NCBI GenBank assembly: GCA_946807835.1 | Contig: OX327705.1 | Coordinates: forward strand, 19,870,501 to 19,934,500 | Length of the DNA stretch: 64,000 nt | Reading direction: 5' to 3' | DNA from: Ailanthus altissimus | Taxonomy: Eukaryota; Streptophyta; Magnoliopsida; Sapindales; Simaroubaceae | In this document: piece after piece, positions 11,941 to 23,348 of the stretch | Position numbering within the stretch: the stretch's first letter is position 1 | Layout: each line of letters begins with the position of its first letter | Translations under genes and position numbers: made by a program | Notes under the pieces: model-generated | What the model was told of the DNA's origin: nothing | What the model saw: the letters and a program-made list of their open reading frames with translations, nothing else | Databases searched by the model: none

Positions 11941-12141
11941 CACCAGCATACTTTATATTATAAGTTACTAAAACAAAAACAACATAAGCTACCATTGTTG
12001 GTGTCAATCTCAACCTTAACTCAGATATAACTTATTGGAATTTTTACGTGCCCTAACACCATTGTTGGTAATTTAGCACCCTAAAACCTAAACACATATA
12101 GAAGACTTTATTCATAAGTAATCAAAAATCAAAAGATCACA

Positions 12142-12306
12142 CCCAGCGCTGCGGCACTTTGCTCCCATCGCCACGGCGCTGGCGCCTGTCGCGCCCTTCT
12201 TTATTTTTCGCTTTCTTTCTCGTTCGTCTTCGATCCTCGTGCACCTTACTCACTTGGCTTGGTCTTCAAATTATATTCTGATAATTTTTAATCAATATTC
12301 TCACAA
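12142..12306 (-). repeat. Fragment of a copia-2-type LTR
   Basis: The sequence from ccagcgctgcggcac through ggcgctggcgcctg and down to tcaatattctcaca matches the right-hand ends of the LTRs at 22419-23156 and 27243-27967, including the cttcgatcct, gtgcacctta and aattatattctgat stretches. Only the last ~165 bp of that LTR type is present, so it is a truncated or recombined copy. Confidence 0.6.
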
Positions 12307-12935
12307 AGATCTTTCACAAAAGATCACTACGAAATATAATAATAGACAAACTCTTTAAAGGATCAATCAACACTTTCTTGTACCCCAATATTTAAGTTCT
12401 CTCTATATGGCATTCTCTTACACATCTAGCACTCAAGTGTTCTTTAAACTCTTTACTCTCTCTCTCTCTCTCTTTTGTTGGTTCCTTAATGCTTGACTAA
12501 TCTAAAGACTTTACAAAAGTTTATATAGGCTCTAAACTATACTTACAAATGCTATTTTTTGTTGGAATAAGAGTCTATGTGTAAGGAAGTCCAAAAATCA
12601 CTCAAACAAATCAAATCAACTTAACACGATACTTTCTCAAAAGTTGGCATCGCAGCGCCACTGCAACCCTGCTTTGGCACCGTGGCACCACCAAACCTAT
12701 GCCACAATGCCGAGTTTCTGCCACGGCCCAGCACTGCGGGATGGCTACCTTGACGTCGTGGAGCCAAGGCCCAAAGATTATTCATCTTTTGTTTTCGTGT
12801 CCCTCTTTATTTTTGACTTTCTATTTTTATTCATTTTTCATCTGTCTAATGCGTTCTCAACCATATGTGAACTCTTCGTTGGTCTCTAACTCAAAATCAC
12901 TCTCAAACTTGATTTTAAATCATTAATTCTAATAA
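12307..12935 (-). repeat. LTR-like segment, right copy of copia-3
   Basis: Homologous to 10540-11265. It holds a (CT)n microsatellite at about 12455-12473, a minus-strand TATA-like cctatataa at about 12520-12529 and a GC-rich cluster at 12646-12768 with units such as cgcagcgccactgc, gcaccgtggcacc and cagcactgcggg. The cluster begins about 117 bp upstream of the TATA-like site in minus-strand orientation. The ORFs across the cluster are by-products of its GC content. Confidence 0.55.
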
Positions 12936-13484
12936 AAAAATCTATTATCTTATTGCAAAATTTGCATGCAAGTTCAACATAAAAACGAGAAAGGTATGAA
13001 GATTGTGACTAAGGTGTCCAATCTTAATTATCAAGAATATTATTAAATCCAATGAACATTTGTTATTTATATTTAATTTTGTTCCACAAAAAATATATAT
13101 TGCTTGGTAAGATTGGTAAATTGTGAAAGTTAAAGACTAGATTCTATTACTAATTAATTGAGCTGCACCATAACTTCTATTTCATATTTGATTTTGGACA
13201 AACTTCTACTAATTCTAAATGTGAAAAAAGTAGATGTAATGAAATGTTTCCCAAATAATAAAAACCATAATCTTCAATCTATTGATTATTAAATTACACC
13301 TAAGATATGGGTACATAATCTAAATTAAACTTAAATCACTAGGACTATATATATGCTTTGGTAAATTTAACAATCTTCATCAACTGTTTCAAATCCCTAA
13401 AATGTGCATATGAAAAGCAAATTCTCACATCTATAAAATGTCAAAAGTACCGTACAAAAGAGATCGTGTGGATATTGGAATATT
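12936..13484. other. 3' flank of NPC-B
   Basis: AT-rich DNA immediately downstream of the NPC-B stop codon. It should include the 3' UTR and poly-A region of that gene. No separate gene is visible. Confidence 0.4.
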
Positions 13485-16400
13485 CTATGAATTGTTGCAG
13501 GCCAAACGTGACAACATCTTGCGGCCAAAAGATTTCGAAGGGTTTTTGGCAATTGGCTTTGCCAAGACAATAATCTCAGACTCATCAACGCCCCTTGCCT
13601 TGGCTTTTTCACATTCATGGCAGAATTTTCTATATGCCTCTTCGACATACTTTGCACCTTGTGCAACTGTCATGTTCTCCACAAGTTTGTGAGGGTAAAT
13701 ACCCTTTCTATGATCACCATTCAATGCTGCTGCCAATTGCACCAGTTCTTTCTGAAAATCACTCAGTTTTGCATCTTCTTTCGCTTGGCCCTCCCGCAAT
13801 TTCACAGGCTCCGGCAATGTTACTGCAATAATGTATACATCCGTATGCATTGCAGGTTGGTTGAAGTAATCGTACATTTTAACATGCAAATGTTCGTATT
13901 TAAGAATTTCTAATTGAAATAATTTTGTAATGAAATTAAACATATAAAGCTAGTAAATGCCATTACCAGGACAATCTGTTCTTGGAGTCGTTCTGTTGAG
14001 AACGATTTCAAAAGTTGCAGCCCATGCATCTCGTTTTGTCAGAAAGTCTTTCAGATTGAAAATCTTTTTGACAGTCGCTGGAATTGAGGAATGCTCGAAC
14101 TGTGATGTTGGGTGTCGCCCTGAAGGCCCATGCACCACTGTATTTTCATCAAAAATTAGCTTTTCATTACTTATCAATAATACATAGCTATAATATTCAA
14201 GGCACTTCAAAATTCAATTAAATATAATCTAATAAATTTGATTTCAAATACTTAAATTGTTGAGCCCTAAACTAATATTGGGTTAAATCGTTGAACAAAC
14301 ATAATCTATTTTTTTTTTTTTAAAGTCAATTCTAAAAGAAATGATTATGACAAGATTTGATGATCTTGTGCTCGAATTTGATTCGATCGATCTAGATTTT
14401 TTAAATTATTAATTAAATCGGGATTTGTTGACATAGAATTGAACCTATGGCTAATGTTAAAAAAAAAAGTGGGCATATCAGATTAAAAAAAAAACTAGCG
14501 TCAAAATGAATTTCAATATTCTTAAATTCGATCAATCATAGTGCTTAGAGTTATATATATATATAAGATGGGCTTCAGATAATAACAGCAAATTTGATAA
14601 GGGTACAAGAAAAACGTAAAGACTCACATGTTCCACGTTCAATCCAAGGAGAAATAAAGATGGCCGGAACCCTAACACCAAGGCGGTCGAACTTAAAGTT
14701 ATAGGGCTCGGGACCGACGACATCATCGGGACTAGGAACTCCGGTGACCGGGGTAGGAACATGATCGTAGAACCCACCATGCTCGTCGTATGTAACAATG
14801 AATAATATTTGGTTCCACTGCGGACTAGCTCTTAGTGCCTCATAAACTTCCTTAACAAATTTTTGGCCTTGGGAGACATCGTGGGATGGGTGATCATCAT
14901 CTGCGGGCACAGATAAGAAGTCCCAAAATCTTTGCTCGATCACCACATAATTTGGTAATCTTCCTTCTTTACAATGCTTCTTGAAGTGTAAATCAAATTG
15001 GTGGAAGTTTTTCAAGTACTTCAATTTCCTTAGGTTTCTGTGAACAAATTAAAGATATCATATTTTTTTTAATCAAAATATTTATAGAGAAATGGAGAAA
15101 TTATATATTGCATTCTCATGATAAATATTAGTGATTACATTATCATAACTCTCAATTGTTTATTTCTTTTATTTTATACTATTAAACGGCCTTTTTTTTT
15201 TCAATTCAATTGACTTCATTTATTAAACTGTAATAAAACTGTATAAATGATGGGTTAAAAACTCGTGTTCTTTTAAGTCAAAATTTTATATTATAATATC
15301 TTTAATCTTTACTACTGAAATATTCATCTACTTCAAACAATTTCAAAAAAAAAAAATTTAATTTTAATTTTATAAATATATACTAACCTAATCTTTACTT
15401 TTTTCATAAAAAATATATTATGTTAATTTCTGCTGTTATAAAGTTTCTGTTAAATAATTTTTTTTTTACTATAATATTTTTGATGTAACAAATGACGGAT
15501 ATCACATAGAGTTATGTGAAGAGTGAAAAGTATTTAATAATATAAATTTTCTTAAATACCCCTAATAATTGATGCAATAAAGACAAAAAAACTCATTAAT
15601 AATCTCTAAGTAAAAAATAAAATAAAATAATTTCTTTTTACTCTTTCTTATCAATTGGACCTATATTAGTCTAAGAACAACTTTCTTTAATCCCCTCCTA
15701 AAAAATATTATAATTTTTCTTTTACTCTTTTTTTATTATATTAAAAAATAAAAATATTTTTCAAATGTTATTGCGGTTGTTATTGTTGGTCTAAAATCCA
15801 AACTCAGTTTAGTGGAATCCAACCCATTTCTCGAAATCTCTTCTTTTGTTTTCCTTCTCAAAATCACATATTTCTATTTTTCTGAATTTTTTAAAATTTT
15901 TTTTCGGTTGCATAATGAAGCTTTTTTTTGGGGCAGTATAACGAAGCTTAAGAAGGAGGGGCGATGTGATGAAATGGGGAGAGAAAAATAAATGTGGAGA
16001 TCTGTGTGTGTATATAGAGACAGAATAATAAGCTCATGAATTTATGTTTATGTATACATATGTATGTGTATATGTATATCATATATTTATATAATGAGAT
16101 GAGATGAAATGTGTTTGATTTGCTTTTGTTTTGTTTGGAGAGAGAAATAAAAAGAGAAAGAAAGAAAGAAGAAAAAAAGTAAGTTTTAAAGGAGAGAGAG
16201 AGAGAGAGGGTTGGGGGAAGAGAAAATTTAGAGGAGGAAAAAAAATCTCTATGAATTCTTATTTGCAAGAGATTTAAATATGTTGCTTCAAGCAAGGCAG
16301 AACAGTTTAAAACTCAATTTTCTCCATAAATTCAATTTTCTTGAATTTGCATTTATTAGTAGCGGAATTTAAATGACAATGGAGTTTTAAATTTTCTTTG

Positions 16401-17681
16401 TATAATATCTTTTTAATTAATTATTTAAATATTTTTATTTTATGTTATTTTTTATTATCTTATTCCTAAATTGACATTTATTTTTATTTTAAAATTTAAA
16501 TTAAAATACATATATGTCTATACTTAAATGATAAGGACTCATCAAAATAAGTTAATATATATTCATAAACTAAAAAATTAAAATAATATTTTCTCAAAAA
16601 AAAATTAAAAGCCTTATTTCAAGCAAACAAGACACGCAAGATAAGTAAATTCTTGATTAAGTTAGTTTAGGCGTAAAACGGCAGCAAAAGGAACCCTCTT
16701 ATTCCATGTATTTCGAATTCAAAAAGGGGTAATAACAACAAGCTCCCCTATTCTTTTTTTATTTTTCTAGCAAGGACACAGCTTGTCCAGTTGTATAAAA
16801 AGTAAGCTCCTGGCCGAATAGAAATGACTAAATCACCCTTTAGCGTTGAGGGGTTGAAATTCAATTCTAGGTATTTTGGTCATTTCAATGGGCAAGGGAC
16901 CTATTTGATATAAATGAACAAACTATGTCCTTAATTGAGAAAAGTCAGTGACCTGAATGCTATTATTCCATTAATTTCTTTAAAAAAGTGTAAAAAGAAA
17001 ACAAAACGGAAAGAGGAATAATATGTAGTTGATTTACCTGTAGAAGAGGGTTGATGGAGGATACTGATAATAAATGCCAAAGCCAAATCCACTTTCCTCC
17101 AAAGATTCAAAAATAGTCTTCTGAGGAAACCCTTCAATCAGCTTTAGTGTGTCATTACTTGTAGCCCCATGCGACGTCGCTGAATGCACATACAATCTAT
17201 TCGGCTGCGTCGACGCCGGCACCGACGCGAACCACCGGTCACAAACTGCAAACTCCCCCACCAGCTCCTTATAAACCGGCACCATTTCCGGTTTGAACCC
17301 GTTCATGACCGTCCCCGCCATCCCTTTCTGTGTACTCTCCGCGTTCTGAGCAAATCCTCGCATTTCAGGACGAAGCTCAATGGGAGAAGAAGACGCATGG
17401 TAATCGCTCCATGTCACGCCGAAAACTTGCTCGAAGATTGCCTGAATGGAATGACCGGGGTCAGGATCGACGTAGCCGGCGGTGTCGCCGAAGAAGATGA
17501 GGGGTGAGTTTGGATCGGAGGTGGAAATGGGGTTGGATTCAGATCCTGTAACGCCATCAAGTTTAGGGTTTAGGGTTTTCATCCAGCCGAGCATGTGGTC
17601 GAATGAGCGGTTTTCTTGGACCAAAACCACTATGGTTTTGATGGGGTAAGGGGAATTTGAGCTGGTTCCTTCTGCTACCAT
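13485..17681 (-). CDS. Non-specific phospholipase C (NPC4-like), gene B
   Basis: Four minus-strand exons: 17038-17681, 14628-15037, 13967-14137 and 13485-13822. The total of 1563 nt encodes 520 aa. Exons 1-3 have exactly the same lengths as in NPC-A and exon 4 is one codon shorter, which shows tandem duplication. The first intron (about 2.0 kb) is long in both. Motifs are ENRSFDH (23-29), [22 protein letters not shown], a DDDHPSHD block around 261-267, [10 protein letters not shown] around 298-307 and EHSSIPAT in exon 3. Oddities: the usual Asn before D-D-H-P (present in gene A) is Asp here, and the codon across the exon 2/3 junction gives Leu where gene A has Val. The C terminus ends SRLACNNS, so a cysteine near the end is kept but the F-S-C context of gene A is lost. 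Expected role: hydrolysis of phospholipids to diacylglycerol, probably at a membrane surface. No signal peptide is visible. Confidence 0.93.
15948..16295. repeat. Low-complexity purine-rich block with GA microsatellite (intron 1 of NPC-B)
   Basis: A purine-rich stretch (gaaagaaagaa units and a perfect GA run at about 16192-16208), followed further on by AT-rich DNA. The open frame on the minus strand here is Ser/Leu/Phe-rich low complexity and lies wholly inside the intron, so it is not annotated as coding. Confidence 0.7.
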
Positions 17682-17778
17682 TTTTGCTAATGTTTTTTTT
17701 TCCCTTTTGTTTTGGGTAAGTTTAGGTTTTGATAATGTCGTTTGGAGGTGGATGAAGTTGTGTGTTATACAGAGTTTC

Positions 17779-17786
17779 TATATATG
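17779..17786 (-). promoter_or_regulatory. TATA box of NPC-B
   Basis: Reads catatatag on the minus strand, about 100 bp upstream of the ATG at 17681. The spacing matches that of the preferred start in NPC-A. The proximal promoter would lie at 17787-18000, up to the copia-1 LTR edge. Confidence 0.5.
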
Positions 17787-18000
17787 TAACAGAAAGATAT
17801 GCAAATATCTTGAACAAGTTAAGTTGATTCGTATAGGGATCAATTATCATTATGTGACGTGACAAATTATATGCCTCTTTAATTTGTTTCAAAATTTATC
17901 AACTCTGTAGGGCATTTTTTGGAAGATTGACTAATTTCATTCAACATATGATATCAAATGTTAATTGTAAAACGTTGTATATAAAAGATTAATTGGGTTA

Positions 18001-18570
18001 TGTTGGGAAAACAAAATAGTTGTGTTATTAAAATGGGTTAGTGTATTATTACAATAACAAAAATAATAATACTACAAAAATAAGTCAATGAGATATCAAA
18101 TTTTTATATAAAAATGTTAAATTAAAAAAAATCACGAAACTTTGATCTGGTTTTAACTTTTCTTATAAAATAATAATGAGAAATTCTCTTTAAAATTACA
18201 TCAAAGATTGATTCACAACATTAAATTTAATAAATTTGTCTCATATATATTTGTTAGATTTAATAATAATAAAATTAAATAAAAAATCGACACCGATAAA
18301 TATGTAAAATAAAATGCTAAAAACTTAACTATAAAATTAAGAAAAAAATCGAAGTTTAACTTATCATCAAATATTAAAGCTACATATCAAATTCTAAGCC
18401 CTTTTTTCTCTTTATCTTCTCTCGGCGCACTCTACATTCATCTCAACCAAAGAAACACGCATTAAAATATTTGGTTCTTGTGCACTTGTCAAATTTTGTT
18501 CAGCCCTCGACAGCTAATTTCACCTAAATTCATATAATTTAGTCCTTAGACCCACGTGATGTGGAACTAA
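18001..18570 (-). repeat. 3' LTR of copia-1
   Basis: Begins tgttgggaaa in plus orientation and shares an ordered set of blocks with 21627-22345. The far end is set where similarity fades after ccttagacccacgtgatg. It lies only ~220 bp upstream of the NPC-B TATA box. Confidence 0.55.
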
Positions 18571-18963
18571 CTTTTTCTTAAAATGTGTATTACTTTCCAA
18601 AACTCTGAATGTAGAGAATTTCTTTGATCACAAGCAATTTGAATATGCTCGACAAGTATCGTAATTGGGAAGAAATTTGCTTAGTAATCTTTTTTTTTTT
18701 CTTTTATTCTGCGAATCGTGAAGTGTGTTAAGTGAAGGTTATGGTTGTGGCTCGTGGGGAGACAAACTGCACGTGTAAGAGTTAAACACAGAACACTTGT
18801 AAGATACTTTCAACTATCTGATTACTGCTAGATGACACCAGTCAAATGGAGATTAACAACGATCGATATAATTAATAATCTGAAGCACCCGATATTTGCA
18901 GAGTCTATCCGAAAAACGGAAATTTTCATTAACTGTCACTGTGTACTAACAAACTAAACCAAC

Positions 18964-19122
18964 ATGAAGAAGACGAAGAAGGTATCGTCTCCGTCGATTG
19001 GTTCACAGTGGGTGGTTGAGACCGACGATGGAGGAAAGTTTTTGGGCTTTTCTTTGAGAAAGAAGACGAGTTTACTAACGGGTGGTAAAATAGATTGTGA
19101 TTATTTGATACATTTTAAATAA
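18964..19122 (+). other. Small ORF, 52 codons, unrecognised
   Basis: ATG at 18964, TAA at 19120-19122. The product begins MKKTKKVSSPSIGSQWV and is Lys/Ser-rich. Its first ~38 codons lie in GC-richer DNA than the surroundings; the last codons run into the inverted-repeat element at 19078. It may be a gene fragment cut by that insertion, or chance. I do not recognise a family. Confidence 0.2.
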
Positions 19123-19776
19123 ATATAAGTAATGAATATTGATACGATTAATAAACAAGTTAAATTTATATTACTTGTTTATTAATTGTGTCAAATAAGT
19201 ATTTAAAGTTTATAATTTTTTAATTTATTTAAGTTATATTTAATAAGCGAATCGCATTTATATTTATTTATACATATTTATATGTTTATTAATTTAAGTC
19301 ACGTTTAATTAAATTATAAAATTAATATATATATAATTAAAAATTAAAATCTTAATATATTTAAACTCTAAAGACTCATTTTCTTCAAATATGTTGAATG
19401 AATTTTTTTTTTAATTGTGTTAGAATAATTTTATTATTAAATACGTTAAATATTTGATTTTTTTAATGTAATTTTAAATTTTATTAATCATGACTTAAAC
19501 GTATTTTAAACAAATCAAATTAAATGTTATTATTTATTTAAATGAATATAATAATAAACAAATCAAATCATGTATAATTCTTTAAACGAATTAAATTTAA
19601 TCTATTTATTTAAACGTGTCTAATCGTGTCGAGTAATTCATATATTAAATGAATCGAATCTGTGTTTAAGTATTTGATTCGTTTAATAAACGAATTGTAA
19701 ATGATACAATAATTTTTTTAATATCTATAATAACACGACACGAACACGATTAGTTTACACAAATTGCCACCCCTAA
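19078..19776. mobile_element. Possible non-autonomous DNA transposon with short terminal inverted repeats
   Basis: The left end reads gggtggtaaaa and the right end reads ttgccacccct, giving an inverted GGGTGG(T/C)AA terminus. The interior is AT-rich with repeated cgtgtc/cgaatc-type words and acacgacacgaacacg near the right end, a pattern common in short hAT-like plant repeats. No convincing 8-bp target duplication was found. It interrupts copia-1. Confidence 0.4.
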
Positions 19777-19984
19777 GTGCACTTCACTTATGTTGTTCTT
19801 TTTTTAATTCATCGGTTTGAGAAATTTTTGGATTGGTTCGAGAAATTTTCAAACTTGAATGGACTTAATCGGTCTTCTGAGATGGGTCTCAATTATTTTT
19901 GAATGCGCTTTCCGTATTTGAATTGACTTGAAAATTTTAAGTCGAGGGCATCAAGTCAGTTCAAGTACAAAAATTCTGCCCAAT

Positions 19985-20862
19985 CTTATTGAATCTCACC
20001 ACCATTGTTTGCTTTTACATTTCAACTATCTCTCAATTATTTTTTTCAACTTTAGTATAAAAATCTTTAAAGACATTAGGCACTTGTTATTTAATTTTTA
20101 AAGCAAAGTCTACATTTTTTTGAAACAATCATCAACAAAAATTATAAAATAAAGTATAACTCCACATCTTCTAACTTGTATAGTGCATACATCAATGTAT
20201 ATCAAATCAAGTAAGTTTACTTTTTTAGATGGATAAAATTTACAAAACGTAACACTTTGTGCAATTCTTTTTTGTTAGATTAATGATCACAAGGTTTAAG
20301 AGACTTAATTGTCAAGTAAGGCATAACATTTTTTTTTATTAGAATTTGAAGCCTTTCTTCACTTATATGGCTAAACTTTTTATGCCGTAACTCAATATCA
20401 GATTATTTTAGAGCTACATTGACATCTTTTTTTATGAGCTTAACTTCCATAACATAGAGAGTATTTACATTTTTTTTCTTTAGCTAAAATTAAAAAACCT
20501 TTTGGTGAACTTTCATTTACCTTCACCAAAATAGTTGCAATAGTCATCGTTATCAAGTTTATCGGAGAAATCAAATTTAAACGCATTTTTTGAACATGTC
20601 TGACATCTTTAAATAGTAATTTGTTACAAACACTGAACTCCAAGAAAATATATCTTATGCCCACAAACTTGAATGTACCATCATTTTCCATCCTAATATA
20701 GACAATATCATTACTAATGAAGGATGCGAAGAATTCACTAAATAAAGTAACATGAAACAAAATACCTGAATCAATCACCAAATCATTTGTATGATATGTG
20801 AGATTTATAAAATTTTTATCATAAACAATAGTTATATTCCCATTAGTAACTATATTACTCAT
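19985..20862 (-). pseudogene. Copia-1 protease and integrase remains
   Basis: The minus-strand ORF 20440-20862 carries the protease signature LVIDSGILFHVT and then KFVGI, LLFKDVRHV and RLNLIS, the standard copia order after gag. Further downstream (20440 to about 19985), decayed frames show pre-integrase and integrase residues (SHISEERL, then YTLMYALYK, ending VKANNG where LRTDNG is usual). There are many stops and frameshifts. Sequence similarity ends near 19985. Gag-like residues can be traced between 20870 and 21560, also with many stops. Confidence 0.65.
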
Positions 20863-21612
20863 TTTTTAAATTTTTTTGTGACTCACCTCTTTCCTTAATC
20901 TGTTCCTTTTTTATATTTTGCACTCTCTCTTTATATACCCTATTTGTTGCTATGGTAACACTTTAATATTTTTCTTTAAGACTTAAATCTTCTTATATAG
21001 TTTTCATTACTAAAATTTTTACTTTGGCTTCTTCTTCGCTTTTCATACTTCTTTACAAAAAGTGCTTCTATCTTAAAGGAACTCATGCTTACATTCTTTC
21101 TTTTGGCTCATTCATATTGCATTCTGTTCTGAACTATTTTCATGATTAGCTTCCCATTTGACATTGAATTGTTTACTAATACCACCAATATCTCACAACT
21201 ATCCAGTAAAGAACAAAGCAACAACAATGCTTGTAAATCATCACCTAGTGAAATATTCATAGTTGTTAACTAGTTTATAAGACTCTCAAACTCTCTAGTG
21301 TGTTCAATTATACTATGTCATTTCTTGTATTTTAAATTTAAAAACTATTTTTCTATATGGTAGAACAAACTCTAATCTATTTATTATTTAATAGTGTCAA
21401 TATACTTTTTATGTAAATGGCTTAATTCCTTAACATCTTTTTTTTTTAATTTTGCAATATCCCATTTAGTGGGTTCATATAGCTCTTTTACATAAAGTAA
21501 TCCACTATTTTAAATTTTATATAGAATAATTTCATACTTTCAATTTAATTATGTATGCAGAATTTTCATCCATTTTAATCAATACAAATTAAATACTGCA
21601 TAATCTACCTCG

Positions 21613-21624
21613 CTCTGATACCAC
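21613..21624 (-). other. Primer-binding site of copia-1 (initiator tRNA-Met type)
   Basis: On the minus strand, tggtatcagagcg lies next to the 5' LTR edge, matching the usual plant copia PBS for initiator methionine tRNA. It fixes the orientation of the element and the inner LTR boundary. Confidence 0.7.
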
Positions 21625-21626
21625 TT

Positions 21627-22345
21627 TTTAAGAAAAATTACCAAAATATTATACAGTAAAAATATTATTATTTCTTCTTATGTTATTAAAATAGGATAGT
21701 GTACCACTACAATCAATAAAAGTAATAATACCGCAATGCAATCAATCACAATGGAATGCTGAATTTTTACATGAAAAACTCAAATTAAAAAAAAATAACA
21801 GGATATTAGTTCGATTCTAACTTTCATTATGAAATAATAATAGGATTACAATAATATTCTCTCTAGAATTACATTAAAAGTTTACTAACAACATCAAGAA
21901 TATCAATTTTGACTCAACAACATAAAATCTAATAAGTTTATCTTATATATGAATTTGTTAGACTTGATAATATTAAGGTTAAATTAAAAATCAATGTTGA
22001 TAGATATATAGAGTAAGATGTTGGAAACTCAACTATAAAATTTGAATAAAATCGACGCTCAAATTACTATCCAAATATTAAAGCTAAAGATCAAACCCTA
22101 AGTCTTTCCTTTCTTTTCCCTCTTTTTTTTTTCTCTCTCAACACACTCTACACTCAGTTTATCTCACCCATAAACACACTCTACACTCAGTTTATCTCAC
22201 CCATAAAAATGTAAATTAAAATCTTTGATTACTGTATATTTAATGATAAATTTTATTTAGCTCTCAATGACAAATTTCTCATAAATCTATAATATCTTTA
22301 AGATTATAATTCAGTCCCTAAACCTATCTGATGCAAAGCTAACCC
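21627..22345 (-). repeat. 5' LTR of copia-1, with a 33-bp tandem duplication
   Basis: Aligns with 18001-18570. It is longer partly because of an exact 33-bp direct duplication at 22141-22173 and 22174-22206 (each unit starts acacactctacactcag), which the other LTR lacks. The outer end near 22345 is approximate because the copia-2 LTR begins shortly after. Confidence 0.55.
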
Positions 22346-22418
22346 CACAGATTATATACTTTGTAATCTTATCAGTATTGAGAGTAATATAACAAAATTT
22401 GAGATTCACATATGATTT

Positions 22419-23156
22419 TGTTGAAGTAAAAGCACACAAACAAGTAAAATCACCCAAACAATATATGCAGAACAAGCAATTAAGGAATAAAAAAAAATGG
22501 TAGAAAAAGAACACACAAAGAATTACGTGGTTTGACAACTTGCCTACGTCAACAGCGGATCAAGATCACACTCTTCTCTTATTTGAATCAAAAAGCACTC
22601 ACAAAGTATGCCTTTTACAAAAAAGATCATAAAGAAAACTCTCTCTTGCACTCTAGGAATTTTCTCTCATAAAGAACCACAAGATTGTTGATGATTACTT
22701 AGATCTATTAAGTTATCACTAAGATCTCTCTACCTCTCATAAAGATTATATTTACAAGCCAATTGATAGCCTTTATATAGGTTTTGGGACGACTTAAATT
22801 TACTTTAAACGTGTAGGAGTTGTTTTAGGGAGTCCTAAAGCAAGTGGGAGACGAAATAAGGAAGTTTTCTTATTTCGGGATACTGTTCTTGTCTCCAACG
22901 CAACGGCGCTAGGCTTTCACCGTCGCGGTGCTGGCGCGTCAGTCTGAGCACTGTGGTGCTTGTCTCTTGGCTTCGCGATGCTCAGGTACTGGATTGGGCT
23001 CTGCGACGCCATGCCTGGTCGCTTCGACGCTGGGGCCTGGTGCGCCTCTCTTCGTTTTTCACCTCATTTTGCATTCGTCTTCGATCCATGTGCATCCTAC
23101 ATACTTGACTTGCCCTTCAAATCATATCCCGATGATTTTCAATCAATATTCTCACA
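22419..23156 (-). repeat. 3' LTR of copia-2
   Basis: Plus-strand ends tgttgaag and tctcaca, paired with 27243-27967. On the minus strand it reads tgtgagaatattg, then the GC-rich palindrome cluster (22896-23045), then a TATA box cctatataaag (22771-22781), then the R/U5 part ending cttcaaca. The ORFs across the cluster are not genes. Confidence 0.85.
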
Positions 23157-23348
23157 AATCCCATATTTGATTCAAAATCATTCACAAAGAAACTTAATCT
23201 CTCATTTTCACACCTTCGGTCACCCTCACAAAGTAGTGACTCCAGTTAAGTTCTTGCATAGGACGAACTTAACTGAGGGCAGTGGCTTAGTCAACATATC
23301 AGCAGGATTTTTAGTTGACGCTATCTTTGTTAGACTAACTTCACCACT

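Larger units (their letters stand above)
10540..12935 (-). mobile_element. Decayed Ty1/copia remnant (copia-3), composite
   Basis: Two related LTR-like segments (about 10540-11265 and 12307-12935) flank a fragment of copia protease and pre-integrase coding sequence on the minus strand. A piece of another copia LTR (12142-12306) lies just inside the right segment. RT, RNase H and integrase core are absent, as is a clear primer-binding site. The structure is best read as a deleted copia element with a nested or recombined LTR fragment; the boundaries are approximate. Confidence 0.6.
18001..22345 (-). mobile_element. Decayed Ty1/copia element (copia-1)
   Basis: A minus-strand element with a 3' LTR at about 18001-18570, remains of integrase, protease and gag between 19985 and about 21600, a primer-binding site at 21613-21624 and a 5' LTR at about 21627-22345. 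The two LTRs align (for example aaattaaaaaaaat, cttataaaataataat, cag/tagtcc-type blocks) but are strongly diverged, so the insertion is old. RT and RNase H are missing. A second inverted-repeat element sits at 19078-19776. Confidence 0.65.

Noticed and set aside
12644..12926. Overlapping ORFs across the GC cluster
   Set aside because: They arise from high GC content without stops; the cluster is LTR U3 sequence.
16000..16295. 115-codon ORF in intron 1 of NPC-B
   Set aside because: Low-complexity Ser/Phe/Ile-rich product of a purine-rich tract, inside an intron.
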